From NCBI RefSeq assembly GCF_900142885.1, contig NZ_FRCL01000001.1:414311-478310 (forward strand): DNA of 64,000 bases, written 5' to 3'. Source of the DNA: Flavobacterium xinjiangense. GTDB taxonomy: Bacteria; Bacteroidota; Bacteroidia; Flavobacteriales; Flavobacteriaceae. Position 1 is the first letter of the stretch. Every line of letters begins with the position of its first letter. Both the position numbers and the translations under genes were made by a program. The notes beneath the pieces are model-generated. The model did not search any database. It was given only the letters and a program-made list of their open reading frames with translations, and was not told the DNA's origin. Below, one piece after another: positions 47,037 through 56,081 of the stretch.

Positions 47037-47120
47037 CTTTTTGTGACGGTTAGCTCTCGCTCTTTTTTTACGTTTGTGAGTCGCTACCTTATGTCTCTTT
47101 CTTTTTTTACCGCTTGGCAT
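47028..47120 (-). CDS. 30-residue Lys/Arg-rich protein, probable ribosome-associated
   Basis: An ATG at 47120 opens a 30-codon frame ending at TAG 47028. The product begins MPSGKKRKRHKVATHKRKK and ends NRHKKKK; about two thirds of its residues are basic. Very similar tiny proteins are found across Bacteroidota, and the pattern resembles the AURKAIP1/COX24 (bS22-like) family of small ribosomal proteins. That assignment is from memory and by eye, not by alignment. It lies 31 bp after the HU gene and ends in its own terminator, so it is probably co-transcribed with HU. It is too short for most gene finders. Confidence 0.75.
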   Translation of the reverse strand: MPSGKKRKRHKVATHKRKKRARANRHKKKK

Positions 47121-47151
47121 ATCTTGAAGATTTTATGATTAATTAATTATG

Positions 47152-47442
47152 TTATTTTGCTTCGTTATTTATTTTTACTCCTTCAACAAAAACTTTTGCA
47201 GGTTTAAATGCAGGAATATTGTGTGCAGGAATTTTTATTGTTGTATTTTTTGAGATATTTCTACCTGTTTTTTCTGCTCTAGTTTTTACAATAAAACTTC
47301 CAAAACCTCTTAAATAAACATTGTCTCCAGTTTCTAATGAATTTTTTACTTCATTCATAAAAGTCTCTACAGTTGCCTGAACATCTCCTTTTTCAAGACC
47401 TAGTTTTTCTGAAATTTTTGCTACGATATCTGCTTTCGTCAT
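47152..47442 (-). CDS. HU/IHF-family DNA-binding protein
   Basis: The 96-residue protein is a histone-like DNA-bending dimer. It begins MTKADIVAKISEKLGL and has the signature GFGSFIVKTRAEKTGRN at the arm, with a Pro in KIPAHNIPAFKP. I choose the ATG at 47442; an earlier in-frame start at 47517 would add a 25-residue extension foreign to the family. It is followed after 31 bp by the small basic protein and is divergent from mutY. Confidence 0.95.
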   Translation of the reverse strand: MTKADIVAKISEKLGLEKGDVQATVETFMNEVKNSLETGDNVYLRGFGSFIVKTRAEKTGRNISKNTTIKIPAHNIPAFKPAKVFVEGVKINNEAK

Positions 47443-47485
47443 TTTCTTTCCTATTTTATTATGTTGTACTATTTTTTTGAGTTTG

Positions 47486-47493
47486 CAAATATA
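47486..47493 (-). promoter_or_regulatory. -7 element TATATTTG before HU
   Basis: A perfect TAnnTTTG match 43 bp before the HU ATG. Confidence 0.5.
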
Positions 47494-47550
47494 GGAATTT
47501 AAAAAACAAATATTCAAGCTAATTCATTAAATTTTAATCACATAAACTTT

Positions 47551-47558
47551 TACTTTTG
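47551..47558 (+). promoter_or_regulatory. -7 element TACTTTTG before mutY
   Basis: A perfect TAnnTTTG match 17 bp before the mutY ATG, divergent from the HU element. Confidence 0.5.
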
Positions 47559-47575
47559 CAGTCTAATATTTAAAG

Positions 47576-48610
47576 ATGAATTTTTCTAACGTGCTGATAA
47601 AATGGTATTTACAAAATAAACGTGATTTACCATGGAGAAATACCACCAATCCATACCCTATTTGGCTCTCCGAAATCATGCTGCAACAGACGCGAGTAGC
47701 ACAAGGAATGCCTTATTTTTTATCTTTCACTACTGCTTTTCCTACGGTTTTTGATTTGGCTGCAGCCAATGAAGAATCAGTATTAAAACTTTGGCAGGGA
47801 TTGGGTTACTATTCCCGTGCCCGAAATCTACACAAAACCGCTCAATATATAGCTTCTGATTTAGCGGGAATATTTCCAGACAATTATTCTGATTTACTGA
47901 AATTAAAAGGAGTTGGGGAATATACTGCGGCCGCAATCGCCTCTTTTTCTTACAATGAAGCGGTCCCGGTTGTTGACGGAAACGTGTTTAGGGTTTTGTC
48001 CCGTTATTTTGATATTGAAACAGATATCGCGCAGGCTTCCGCCAAAAAAGAATTCGCTGCTTTGGCTTTCGAATTAATGCCAAAAGACAACCCTGCAACA
48101 TTCAATCAGGCTATTATGGAGTTTGGCGCTTTACAATGTGTTCCTAAAAGTCCAAATTGTGGCATCTGCGTTTTTAACGAAAGTTGCGCCGCTTTACAAA
48201 AAAAGAAAGTCGATCAATTACCGGTAAAGTCCAAAAAGGTAAAAGTTCGCAACCGCTACTTTAATTATTTGGTTGTTGCAGATGAAAATGATAATACTAT
48301 AATTCAAAAACGTACTGATAAAGGTATTTGGCATAATTTGTATGAATTCCCTTTGATTGAAACAGAGAAAGAAGAAGATTTTGATTTTATTACGGAGCGA
48401 ATAGAGTCCGATTATTTTCAAGATAATTACATTATAAGTATATTAGAAGATAATGACAAAAGCATCATTCATAAATTATCACATCAACATTTGCACATCA
48501 AATTTTGGAAAGTCAATCTAAACGGAAGTATTGAAAACGGAATAAATAACACCGTTTTAAGAACATTCCCCTTCCCTATTGTGATTTACAATTTTATAGA
48601 AAAGGAATAA
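47576..48610 (+). CDS. mutY: A/G-specific adenine glycosylase MutY
   Basis: MutY removes adenine mispaired with 8-oxoguanine. The 344-residue protein has the catalytic Glu region SEIMLQQTRV, the helix-hairpin-helix LKGVGEYTAAAIASF, the catalytic Asp in VVDGNVFRV, the C-x6-C-x2-C-x5-C [4Fe-4S] loop (CVPKSPNCGICVFNESC) and a C-terminal NUDIX-like domain that recognises 8-oxoguanine. It heads a cluster with ssb, gldE and gldD on the same strand, an order conserved in flavobacteria. Confidence 0.96.
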   Translation: MNFSNVLIKWYLQNKRDLPWRNTTNPYPIWLSEIMLQQTRVAQGMPYFLSFTTAFPTVFDLAAANEESVLKLWQGLGYYSRARNLHKTAQYIASDLAGIFPDNYSDLLKLKGVGEYTAAAIASFSYNEAVPVVDGNVFRVLSRYFDIETDIAQASAKKEFAALAFELMPKDNPATFNQAIMEFGALQCVPKSPNCGICVFNESCAALQKKKVDQLPVKSKKVKVRNRYFNYLVVADENDNTIIQKRTDKGIWHNLYEFPLIETEKEEDFDFITERIESDYFQDNYIISILEDNDKSIIHKLSHQHLHIKFWKVNLNGSIENGINNTVLRTFPFPIVIYNFIEKE

Positions 48611-48631
48611 AATAAGATTGCAAAAATAATG

Positions 48632-48639
48632 TATCTTTG
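48632..48639 (+). promoter_or_regulatory. -7 element TATCTTTG before ssb
   Basis: A perfect TAnnTTTG match 22 bp before the ssb ATG, so ssb may be transcribed independently of mutY. Confidence 0.45.
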
Positions 48640-48661
48640 GTTGAAATAGGATTTGAATATC

Positions 48662-49102
48662 ATGAATGGAACTTTAAATAAGGTTATGCTGATAGGGCAT
48701 TTGGGTGACGAAGTCAAAATGCATTATTTTGACGGAGGCAACTGTATCGGTAGGTTTCAATTAGCCACCAATGAAGTTTACATCAACAAAACAACCAACG
48801 AAAAAATCACTTCTACAGAATGGCATAATTTAGTGGTACGCAATAAAGCTGCTGAACTTTGTGAAAAATACCTTTCCAAGGGCGATAAAATATATGTTGA
48901 AGGACGATTAAAATCACGTCAGTGGCAAGCTGAGGATGGATCCACTAAATATACAACCGAAATTCAAGTGACGGAGTTTACTTTTTTGTCTACAAAGAAG
49001 GACAACGACAACAACAAACAAATTCAAAGTTCGGAATCCACAAAAAACACTAACTTTGACCCACAAAAAAACGATTTACCTATCAATGATTTACCGTTTT
49101 GA
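48662..49102 (+). CDS. ssb: Single-stranded DNA-binding protein
   Basis: The 146-residue protein has an OB fold (LNKVMLIGHLGDEVKMHYF, then TEWHNLVVRNKAAELCEKYLSKGDKIYVEGRL) and a variable linker. It ends in the acidic tip NDLPINDLPF that recruits repair and replication partners. I choose the ATG at 48662 over a TTG at 48653. It lies between mutY and gldE. Confidence 0.95.
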   Translation: MNGTLNKVMLIGHLGDEVKMHYFDGGNCIGRFQLATNEVYINKTTNEKITSTEWHNLVVRNKAAELCEKYLSKGDKIYVEGRLKSRQWQAEDGSTKYTTEIQVTEFTFLSTKKDNDNNKQIQSSESTKNTNFDPQKNDLPINDLPF

Positions 49103-49125
49103 TTGTTTAACTAATCTTATTTAAT

Positions 49126-50421
49126 TTGGACCCAGAGCCCAGTTTACTATTTTCCTATACCATTGATACTGAATTAGTATTTGGTTTTATTGGGATATTT
49201 GCCTTACTATTTTGTTCTGCTTTAGTTTCAGGAGCAGAAGTAGCCTTATTTTCATTGTCACAAAAAGATATCGATGTAACGCTTCAAGAAAATGTTTCTA
49301 AAGGAAAAATCATATCAGAACTTCTGGAAAAACCAAAAAAACTGTTAGCCACGCTTCTCGTTGCAAACAACTTCATTAACATTGGCGTAGTAATCTTGTT
49401 TTCATTTGTTGGAAAAAATTTATTTGCCGCTGTGACTTCACCCGTTTTAAAATTTATTCTGGAAGTAATCGTAGTTACCTTTTTATTATTGTTATTTGGA
49501 GAGGTTTTACCAAAAGTATACGCCAGCCGAAATAATATCAAGTTTGCCAAGTTGATTGCTTATCCTATTGCAGCACTTGACAAATTGCTTTCACCTTTGA
49601 GTTTGCCAATGCGAGCTGCAACAATCTATTTACATAATAAATTAGGGAAACAAAAGACAAATTTCTCTGTCAATCAATTATCACAAGCATTAGAACTTAC
49701 CGACTCTGACGAAACCTCATCGGAAGAGCAAAAAATATTAGAAGGAATTGTCAGTTTTGGAAATACGGACACTAAACAAGTAATGAGTCCCAGAATAGAT
49801 ATTTTTGCTTTAGAAATAGAAGAATCTTTTTCAGTTATTTGTCCAAAAATTATAGAAAAAGGATATTCAAGGATTCCTGTTTACCGAGACAATATTGACC
49901 AGATTGAAGGCGTTTTGTTTGTCAAAGATTTATTGCCTCATATAAACACCAGTGAATTTGACTGGAAAACCTTATTAAGAGAACCATTTTTTGTTCCGGA
50001 AAATAAAAAACTGGATAATTTGCTAAAAGACTTTCAAAGCATGAAAAGCCATTTGGCTATTGTTGTTGATGAATATGGAGGAACTTCCGGTTTGGTTTCT
50101 TTGGAGGATGTAATCGAGGAAATTGTAGGCGATATCAGTGATGAATTTGATGATGAAAGTCTCAATTTTTCTCAAATTGATGATAAAAATTATCTTTTTG
50201 AAGGGAAAATAAATCTCAAGGATTTCTATAGAATTATTGAAGTTGACGAAGAACTATTCGAAATCAAAAAAGGAGAAGCCGAAACATTAGCCGGTTTTAT
50301 TCTGGAGATTTTAGGAAATTTTCCAAAAAAAGATCAAAAAATTTCATTCGAAAATTGCCAGTTTACGGTAGAAGCGGTAGACAAAAAACGCATAAAACAA
50401 ATAAAAGTAACGATTGAATAA
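49126..50421 (+). CDS. gldE: Gliding motility protein GldE
   Basis: GldE is a membrane protein needed for flavobacterial gliding and linked to the type IX secretion/gliding apparatus. The 431-residue protein belongs to the CNNM/hemolysin C-like superfamily. It has an N-terminal DUF21-type membrane domain (about residues 10-180, with LVSGAEVALFSLSQKDI), two CBS domains (about 200-340, with MSPRIDIFALE and VDEYGGTSGLVSLEDVIEEIVGD) and a C-terminal transporter-associated domain. The start is a TTG at 49126, 23 bp after ssb; the following MDPEPS residues match the family start. gldD follows after 6 bp. Confidence 0.9.
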   Translation: MDPEPSLLFSYTIDTELVFGFIGIFALLFCSALVSGAEVALFSLSQKDIDVTLQENVSKGKIISELLEKPKKLLATLLVANNFINIGVVILFSFVGKNLFAAVTSPVLKFILEVIVVTFLLLLFGEVLPKVYASRNNIKFAKLIAYPIAALDKLLSPLSLPMRAATIYLHNKLGKQKTNFSVNQLSQALELTDSDETSSEEQKILEGIVSFGNTDTKQVMSPRIDIFALEIEESFSVICPKIIEKGYSRIPVYRDNIDQIEGVLFVKDLLPHINTSEFDWKTLLREPFFVPENKKLDNLLKDFQSMKSHLAIVVDEYGGTSGLVSLEDVIEEIVGDISDEFDDESLNFSQIDDKNYLFEGKINLKDFYRIIEVDEELFEIKKGEAETLAGFILEILGNFPKKDQKISFENCQFTVEAVDKKRIKQIKVTIE

Positions 50422-50427
50422 TTAAAA

Positions 50428-50991
50428 ATGTTTAAAAAAATAATCACTTTTTCAACAATAGCATTGGTATCATTCTTAAGTTTTAGCTGTAAAGACGATG
50501 TTATACCCAAACCAGCAAGTTATTTACGATTGGATTATCCCGAAGCAAAATATGTTGGTTTTGAAAATGAATGCCCATTTGCTTTCGAAATGAATTCAGA
50601 AGCTGTCATCAAAGGAGAAAAAAATTGTGGATTTACTATCACGTACCCAAAAATGAAAGCCACGATTTATTTGACTTATAAACCCGTGAACAATGATATC
50701 AATAAATTATTACGTGATGCTCAAAAGCTAACCTATGAGCACGTGATAAAAGCAGACGACATACTAGAACAACCTTATTTGAATCCATCCAAAAAAGTAT
50801 ATGGAATGTTTTATCAAGTAGAAGGAAATGCAGCTACAAATTCTCAATTTTATGTTACCGACAGTACCAAGCATTTTGTTACGGGCTCCGTTTATTTCTA
50901 TGCAAAACCCAATTACGATTCTATTATGCCAGCGGCAAGTTACGTTCGAAACGATATGCAAAGGCTAATGGAAACCTTAAAATGGAAATAG
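50428..50991 (+). CDS. gldD: Gliding motility lipoprotein GldD
   Basis: GldD is a lipoprotein essential for gliding in flavobacteria. The 187-residue protein has a lipoprotein signal (lipobox ending FSC, near residue 20). The mature part contains the family segments YLRLDYPEAKY, CPFAFE, CGFTITYPKMKATIYLTYKP and GSVYFYAKPNYDS. It lies 6 bp after gldE and ends at a strong terminator. Confidence 0.92.
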   Translation: MFKKIITFSTIALVSFLSFSCKDDVIPKPASYLRLDYPEAKYVGFENECPFAFEMNSEAVIKGEKNCGFTITYPKMKATIYLTYKPVNNDINKLLRDAQKLTYEHVIKADDILEQPYLNPSKKVYGMFYQVEGNAATNSQFYVTDSTKHFVTGSVYFYAKPNYDSIMPAASYVRNDMQRLMETLKWK

Positions 50992-51000
50992 TATTTTATA

Positions 51001-51030
51001 AAAAAAGCTTCTCAATTGAGAAGCTTTTTT
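51001..51030. terminator. Bidirectional terminator after gldD
   Basis: A perfect 30-bp palindrome with T6 on both strands, between convergent gldD and the heavy-metal-associated gene. Confidence 0.88.
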
Positions 51031-51046
51031 TATGAGATAATTTCGA

Positions 51047-51427
51047 TTACGACTTCATATCCGAAACTTTATATGTTTTTCCGTCGCCCGTAGCTTGAAC
51101 TACTTTAGTCAGGCTTTCAGGATTTTGAACCGTTTTATCAAAGGTTACAGTAGCCCTTTTTTTATCAAAATCTACTGTTGCTGTTTGCACGCCGTCAAGT
51201 TCTGTTAATTCTTCTTGTATGGTTTTGGCACAACCAATAGCACAAGTCATACCTTCTACTTTAAAACTTGCTGTTTGCAAATTAGCAGCTGCAATTTCTT
51301 TTTTAACTTTAGGCGCAGTAGTTTCTGTTGTGGCTATACCCGTTTTAGTAGTTTCTGAATTATTTTTACAGCTTATAAACAAAAGACTTGCAATTACTAC
51401 CGCCGCTATTGATTTTGTGAAATTCAT
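51047..51427 (-). CDS. Heavy-metal-associated (HMA) domain lipoprotein
   Basis: The 126-residue protein has a lipoprotein signal (lipobox FISC, near residue 20), a Thr/Glu/Ala-rich linker, and an HMA domain (about residues 53-120: ASFKVEGMTCAIGCAKTIQEEL, positions 53-74, then VQTATVDFDKKRATVTFD). The metal loop reads GMTCAIGC, a Cys-x3-Cys, where classic copper chaperones have Cys-x2-Cys. It is probably a periplasmic metal-binding protein; the metal is unknown. It is monocistronic. Confidence 0.85.
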   Translation of the reverse strand: MNFTKSIAAVVIASLLFISCKNNSETTKTGIATTETTAPKVKKEIAAANLQTASFKVEGMTCAIGCAKTIQEELTELDGVQTATVDFDKKRATVTFDKTVQNPESLTKVVQATGDGKTYKVSDMKS

Positions 51428-51532
51428 TTTATGAGATTTAAATTAATTACCTAATAATCATTTGCAAAATTAATGAAAAAAAAGGAACCGTAATTCATAA
51501 AATTATTACAATTTTGGGGCAAATTTAGATTT

Positions 51533-52399
51533 ATGAATGCACGACAATTGAAATGGGTTTACCTGATGATTCTTGCCTTGATTTGGGGAAGTTCATTTAT
51601 ATTAATAAAAAAAGGATTGGTAGGATTAAGCGCTTTGCAGTTGGGTTCGTTGCGAATCCTATTTGCAGCCATTTTTCTGTTATTGATAGGCTTTAAAAGT
51701 TTAACAAAAATCCCAAAAGAAAAATGGAAATATATCGCACTTACTTCACTGTTTGGGACATTCATCCCGGCCTATCTTTTCGCTATTGCGGAAACAGAAA
51801 TAGACAGCTCCATAACCGCCATTCTTAATTCCTTGACCCCATTAAACACGTTGATTTTGGGAGCTATAGTTTTCGGAATAAATTTCAAAAGAAGTCAGGT
51901 TTGGGGAGTTTTCATAGGACTTGTGGGAAGTATGCTTTTGGTTTTCAATGGAGCCATAAACCACCCGGAACAAAACTATTACTATGCCATTTTGGTTATA
52001 ATCGCTTCTATCTGTTATGCTGTTAATGTCAATTTGCTAAAAAAATATTTACATGATTTGAGTCCGTTGAGTATTACTACAGGAAATTTTGCTTTTTTAG
52101 TTATACCCACTTTTCTCATTTTATCTTTTTCTGGCTTCTTCGAAGTAGTTCATGTGGCCAAAGTGCAACATTCGATTTTGTTCATTATGATTTTAGGAGT
52201 TTTAGGAACTGGAATCGCGAATATTCTTTTCTTTAAACTGATACAAATGTCTTCGCCTGTTTTTGCTACATCGGTAACGTATTTGATCCCAATAGTTGCT
52301 TTCTTTTGGGGATTATTAGACAATGAAATGCTAACTTCTGTTCAGTTTTTCGGAGCATTTATTGTTCTGATCGGCGTTTATTTATCAGCCAAAAAATAA
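51533..52399 (+). CDS. EamA-family (DMT) transporter
   Basis: The 288-residue protein has ten predicted membrane helices in two EamA repeats (about residues 5-135 and 145-288), with the family start LIWGSSFILIKKGL. Members export small metabolites or amino acids; the substrate cannot be read from sequence. It is monocistronic and divergent from the HMA gene. Confidence 0.85.
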   Translation: MNARQLKWVYLMILALIWGSSFILIKKGLVGLSALQLGSLRILFAAIFLLLIGFKSLTKIPKEKWKYIALTSLFGTFIPAYLFAIAETEIDSSITAILNSLTPLNTLILGAIVFGINFKRSQVWGVFIGLVGSMLLVFNGAINHPEQNYYYAILVIIASICYAVNVNLLKKYLHDLSPLSITTGNFAFLVIPTFLILSFSGFFEVVHVAKVQHSILFIMILGVLGTGIANILFFKLIQMSSPVFATSVTYLIPIVAFFWGLLDNEMLTSVQFFGAFIVLIGVYLSAKK

Positions 52400-52430
52400 C
52401 ATCTGGTATAAAAAGGATATATTATAAAAC

Positions 52431-52463
52431 AAGAAAGGCTGTCGTTTAAGACAGCCGTTCTTG
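52431..52463. terminator. Bidirectional terminator between the EamA and M16 genes
   Basis: A 13-bp stem with one internal mismatch (core GGCTGTC/GACAGCC) and a 6-base loop, between convergent genes; T-rich on both sides. Confidence 0.75.
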
Positions 52464-52480
52464 TTTATTTAACGATTTGA

Positions 52481-54529
52481 TTATTTAAAATCTGCATCTG
52501 TAACTCCTTCGTTGATTTTTACATCCGATATTTTGATATCCAATTCAAAGCCGACATTCTGGATAATATTAAAAGGAACTTTCACTCCTTTAACGTCTCT
52601 GTAATCACTAAAGTTAGTTACTTGAGTAATAGACTTACCTCCTTGATCCATTGTTTTTGAGTTTGCAAGTTTTAAACCTGTAGTCATATCATAATAAAGT
52701 GTAGTTTTACCGTCTTTAATGACATAAGTATCTTTACCGCTAATAGTTTCAATACCGGTAAGTGTTACACCATCTTTTTTATCCAATAGTAATTCCTCGA
52801 ATAGCACTGCGCTATTTTTCATTTCGGCCAGCTCAGCTCCTGTGAAGTCTTTTCGTTGTCCTTGTTGCAGCACATAAGCGGTAGTTTCATTAACTACTTG
52901 TTTCATAAGGCTCATCGTTCCCATTGCTAATTCTACATTTAATTTACCTTTCACATCAGCTTTTGAAGTAAAAGTTAAAGGTGATGGCGCTTGAGGAATT
53001 ACTGTTGAACCCACCATAGCGATTGTTTTTACCGCTTTTACGGCTTTTTCTCCACCTATGGCAACAATGTACTTGTCTAAGACGCTCTTGATGGTTACTC
53101 CTGCCGGCATATCTTTTTTGAATACTGGTTTTTCAATTGAAGTTCCGTATTTATCAAAATAAAACATCGGAATTTTCAGTTTCTCCAATGCAGGAGCAAC
53201 TTCAGATCCTTTACCTACAACTATTATTCTGATGTTATCAGCTAAGAAAAAGCGATTAGCTACGCTTTTAATGTCTTCTACCGTTACTGCATTTATATTT
53301 TTAATGTAGTTTTCGTAAAAATCAGCAGGTAGATTTTGTGTTTCAGTATTTAACGCATAGCGCGCTACTGTAGATGGTTTTTGAACTTGCATTACAAAGG
53401 TACCAATGTATTTTGCTTTAGCATTTTTCAAATCGTTAGCAGAAACTAATTCTGTTCTAATTTTTTTTAATTCGTTTAAAATTTCAACTACTGAACTATC
53501 CGTTACAGCATTTCTTACTGATGTTGAAGAACGAAATTTTTCTACGTATTTACCGAATCCTACGTCCGAAAAAGCTCCGTATGTCCAACCGTGTTTTTCG
53601 CGTAAATTTAAAAATAACCTTCCTTCTCCACCACCACCAAGAATCTGATTGGCTAAAATTGTAGCAAAATATTGTTTGTCGGTAATTTTTAAATTGATTG
53701 TATTCACAACTGAGATTTCAGACTGAACTGCATTTGGCATATCTACGAAATCAATCTGAGTTTGTTGCACGTTTTTAGGATCAGGATATGTGATCTTAGG
53801 AGCACTTGCTTTGGTCCAAGAGCTAAAAAGTTTTTCAACCATTTTTTTTACTTCTTTCGTGTTGACATCTCCTACAACAACCAAGTAAGCATTTCCTGGA
53901 ACGAAATTAGTTTTGTAGTTTGCAACAACATCCTTTAAAGTAACTTTGTTAATGCTTTCCGCACTTAAAAACTCACCTGAAGGATGATTTACTCCAAATG
54001 CCAAAACATCTTCCACTCGTCCAGCAACGGCAGCGACGCTTTTTTCTTGTGTTTTTATTCCTTCTAAAAGCTTTGCTTTTATTTTATCAAATTCTTCTTG
54101 CGTAAATACGGTGTTCAATGCGCCATCAGCCATTAATTCTAATATTCTTCCAGAATATTTAGACAATCCGCTGGCAGACGCGCCTTTTGCATTAAAATTT
54201 ATATTTGCGCCTAAAAAATCAACTTCTTCATTAAAGGCATCTTTTGATGTTTTCGTCGTTCCGCTTCCGATAAGTTGACTTGTAATATCTGCTACTCCTT
54301 TTTTGTCTCCTTCCGCATAAGGCATGTTGTCTAAACTAAGGCTATAGGAAACTCGTGGCAGTTTATGATTTTCCACTACCATTACTTTCAGTCCATTCTT
54401 AAGCTCAAAATTATTGGACTTACCAATTTTAATTGTCGGAGGGGCTGTGGGTTTTGGTTGCGGGATTACTTGTGCTTGCAAAACTAAAGTCAAAAATAGA
54501 CTTGACAGTATATATATTGTTTTTTTCAT
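52481..54529 (-). CDS. M16-family protein, non-catalytic partner with C-terminal extension (pair B)
   Basis: The 682-residue protein has a signal peptide (cleavage near LQAQ), a Pro-rich start and an M16 peptidase-like body (about residues 35-450). The zinc motif HxxEH is absent: the corresponding region reads GVADITSQLIGSGT. It is thus the inactive-type subunit that pairs with the active subunit encoded just upstream. The last about 210 residues form an extra domain of beta strands that resembles a periplasmic lipid/lipoprotein-carrier fold; that is by eye only. It starts 12 bp after the partner gene, so the two form one operon. Confidence 0.85.
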   Translation of the reverse strand: MKKTIYILSSLFLTLVLQAQVIPQPKPTAPPTIKIGKSNNFELKNGLKVMVVENHKLPRVSYSLSLDNMPYAEGDKKGVADITSQLIGSGTTKTSKDAFNEEVDFLGANINFNAKGASASGLSKYSGRILELMADGALNTVFTQEEFDKIKAKLLEGIKTQEKSVAAVAGRVEDVLAFGVNHPSGEFLSAESINKVTLKDVVANYKTNFVPGNAYLVVVGDVNTKEVKKMVEKLFSSWTKASAPKITYPDPKNVQQTQIDFVDMPNAVQSEISVVNTINLKITDKQYFATILANQILGGGGEGRLFLNLREKHGWTYGAFSDVGFGKYVEKFRSSTSVRNAVTDSSVVEILNELKKIRTELVSANDLKNAKAKYIGTFVMQVQKPSTVARYALNTETQNLPADFYENYIKNINAVTVEDIKSVANRFFLADNIRIIVVGKGSEVAPALEKLKIPMFYFDKYGTSIEKPVFKKDMPAGVTIKSVLDKYIVAIGGEKAVKAVKTIAMVGSTVIPQAPSPLTFTSKADVKGKLNVELAMGTMSLMKQVVNETTAYVLQQGQRKDFTGAELAEMKNSAVLFEELLLDKKDGVTLTGIETISGKDTYVIKDGKTTLYYDMTTGLKLANSKTMDQGGKSITQVTNFSDYRDVKGVKVPFNIIQNVGFELDIKISDVKINEGVTDADFK

Positions 54530-54541
54530 GATGGTTCTGTA

Positions 54542-55867
54542 TTATTTTTTGGCTTTGTCTGATGATGGAACATAATCTAATACCAATCGTTGGTTAGTGT
54601 TTAGATATTTTTTTGCAACAGTTCTAATCTCTTCCGGAGTAATGCTTCGATACATCTCAATTTCTGTATTAATTAAGTTTACGTCTTTGTAAAGCATATA
54701 GAAGGTGGCCAGATTATCTGCTACTCCGTCAATAGAGGCATTGCTGTTTACGTATTGATTCTCATACTTGTTCTGAAGCTTTTGTAACTCCTTGTCAGAA
54801 ATTAATTCGGTCTGTAGTTTTACGATTTCAGAATCAATTTCGGTCAGGATATTCTCAGATGTGCTTGGCGCTTGAGGCAAACCATACAGAATATACGTTC
54901 CGTAATCTTCCTGACTATAGCTAAATGCTCCAATTTGCAAGGCCATTTTTTTGTCGTCAACTATTTTTTTGTATAATCTAGAGCTTTTACCGTCACTCAA
55001 GATTGTTGAAATAAAATCCAAAACTCTGGCATCACGAGTTTTCATCGATGGAGTTCTGTAAGCAGCCACTACCATTGGGATTTGAATGTTTCCATCCTCA
55101 AATTTTGCTTTGATGGTTTGGGTAATAGGTTCCTCTACAAAAGTCTCTCTTTCAATAGGAGTTCCCTTTTTTATGGCGCCAAAGTATTTTTGTACCCATT
55201 CTTTAGTCTGATCGGATTTAAAGTCTCCCGCTACTACAAGTACTGCGTTGTTCGGAATGTAAAATTTCTTATTGAAGTCTTGAAATTCCTCCAGTTTTGC
55301 GGCATCTAAATGATCCATTGAACCAATAGTAGTCCAACGGTAAGGATGTTTTGTGAACATTTTTTTCTTTACCTCCGGAATCATTTGCCCATATGGACTG
55401 TTGTCATAACGCAATCTTTTTTCCTCTTTGACAACCTCATTTTGAGTGTCAACACCAATTTTGTTAATTACAGGATGCCGCATTCTTTCGGATTCCATCC
55501 ATAATCCTAATTCAAGATTGTTAGAAGGGAATATTTCGTAGTAGTACGTGCGGTCTTCAGTGGTATTAGCGTTATTTGTCCCTCCATTTCCGGTGACAAT
55601 TTTAAACCATTCTCCACGCTTGATATTCTCAGTACCTTCAAATAATAAATGTTCGAAAAAGTGAGCAAAACCTGTTCTTTTTGAATTTTCATCTTTTGCG
55701 CCTACATGATACATTACGGATGTGATTACAACTGGAGCCGAAGGGTCGTTTTGTAAAATAACATGTAAACCATTGTCTAGATTGTATTCTTCGAAAGCTA
55801 CTTTTTGTGCAGAAACGGCTCCGCCAAGCAAAAGTGTGGCACTTAACGCCATTATTGATTTTTTCAT
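54542..55867 (-). CDS. M16-family zinc metallopeptidase, catalytic subunit (pair B)
   Basis: The 441-residue exported peptidase has a signal peptide (cleavage near AVSAQ) and the inverted zinc motif in HFFEHLLFEGTE (HxxEH), with the distal Glu in EVVKEEKRLRYDN. The second domain follows (about residues 200-430). M16 peptidases degrade peptides in a clam-shaped chamber; in two-gene systems the active and inactive halves assemble together. It is very similar to the gene at 57509 and is followed by its non-catalytic partner. Confidence 0.9.
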   Translation of the reverse strand: MKKSIMALSATLLLGGAVSAQKVAFEEYNLDNGLHVILQNDPSAPVVITSVMYHVGAKDENSKRTGFAHFFEHLLFEGTENIKRGEWFKIVTGNGGTNNANTTEDRTYYYEIFPSNNLELGLWMESERMRHPVINKIGVDTQNEVVKEEKRLRYDNSPYGQMIPEVKKKMFTKHPYRWTTIGSMDHLDAAKLEEFQDFNKKFYIPNNAVLVVAGDFKSDQTKEWVQKYFGAIKKGTPIERETFVEEPITQTIKAKFEDGNIQIPMVVAAYRTPSMKTRDARVLDFISTILSDGKSSRLYKKIVDDKKMALQIGAFSYSQEDYGTYILYGLPQAPSTSENILTEIDSEIVKLQTELISDKELQKLQNKYENQYVNSNASIDGVADNLATFYMLYKDVNLINTEIEMYRSITPEEIRTVAKKYLNTNQRLVLDYVPSSDKAKK

Positions 55868-56013
55868 AAATGTTAGTCGGTTGATTTGCTTATAGGTCGT
55901 GTTTTAGACTGTATTGTTACACTAAAAAGAACTATTTATATAAGATTTTACGTCTTTTTCTGGTAGTAGATAAATGAAATAAGTAGTGCGTCTATATTAC
56001 TTGCAAAAACAAT

Positions 56014-56056
56014 AAAAAAAGGCTCACCATCAGTTAATTTGATAGAAAGCCTTTTT
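56014..56056 (-). terminator. Terminator after M16 pair A
   Basis: Nine-bp arms (56016-56024 and 56048-56056) with an internal small stem, followed on the minus strand by T7. Confidence 0.6.
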
Positions 56057-56081
56057 AACAATAAGTCTTAACTAGCGGTTT

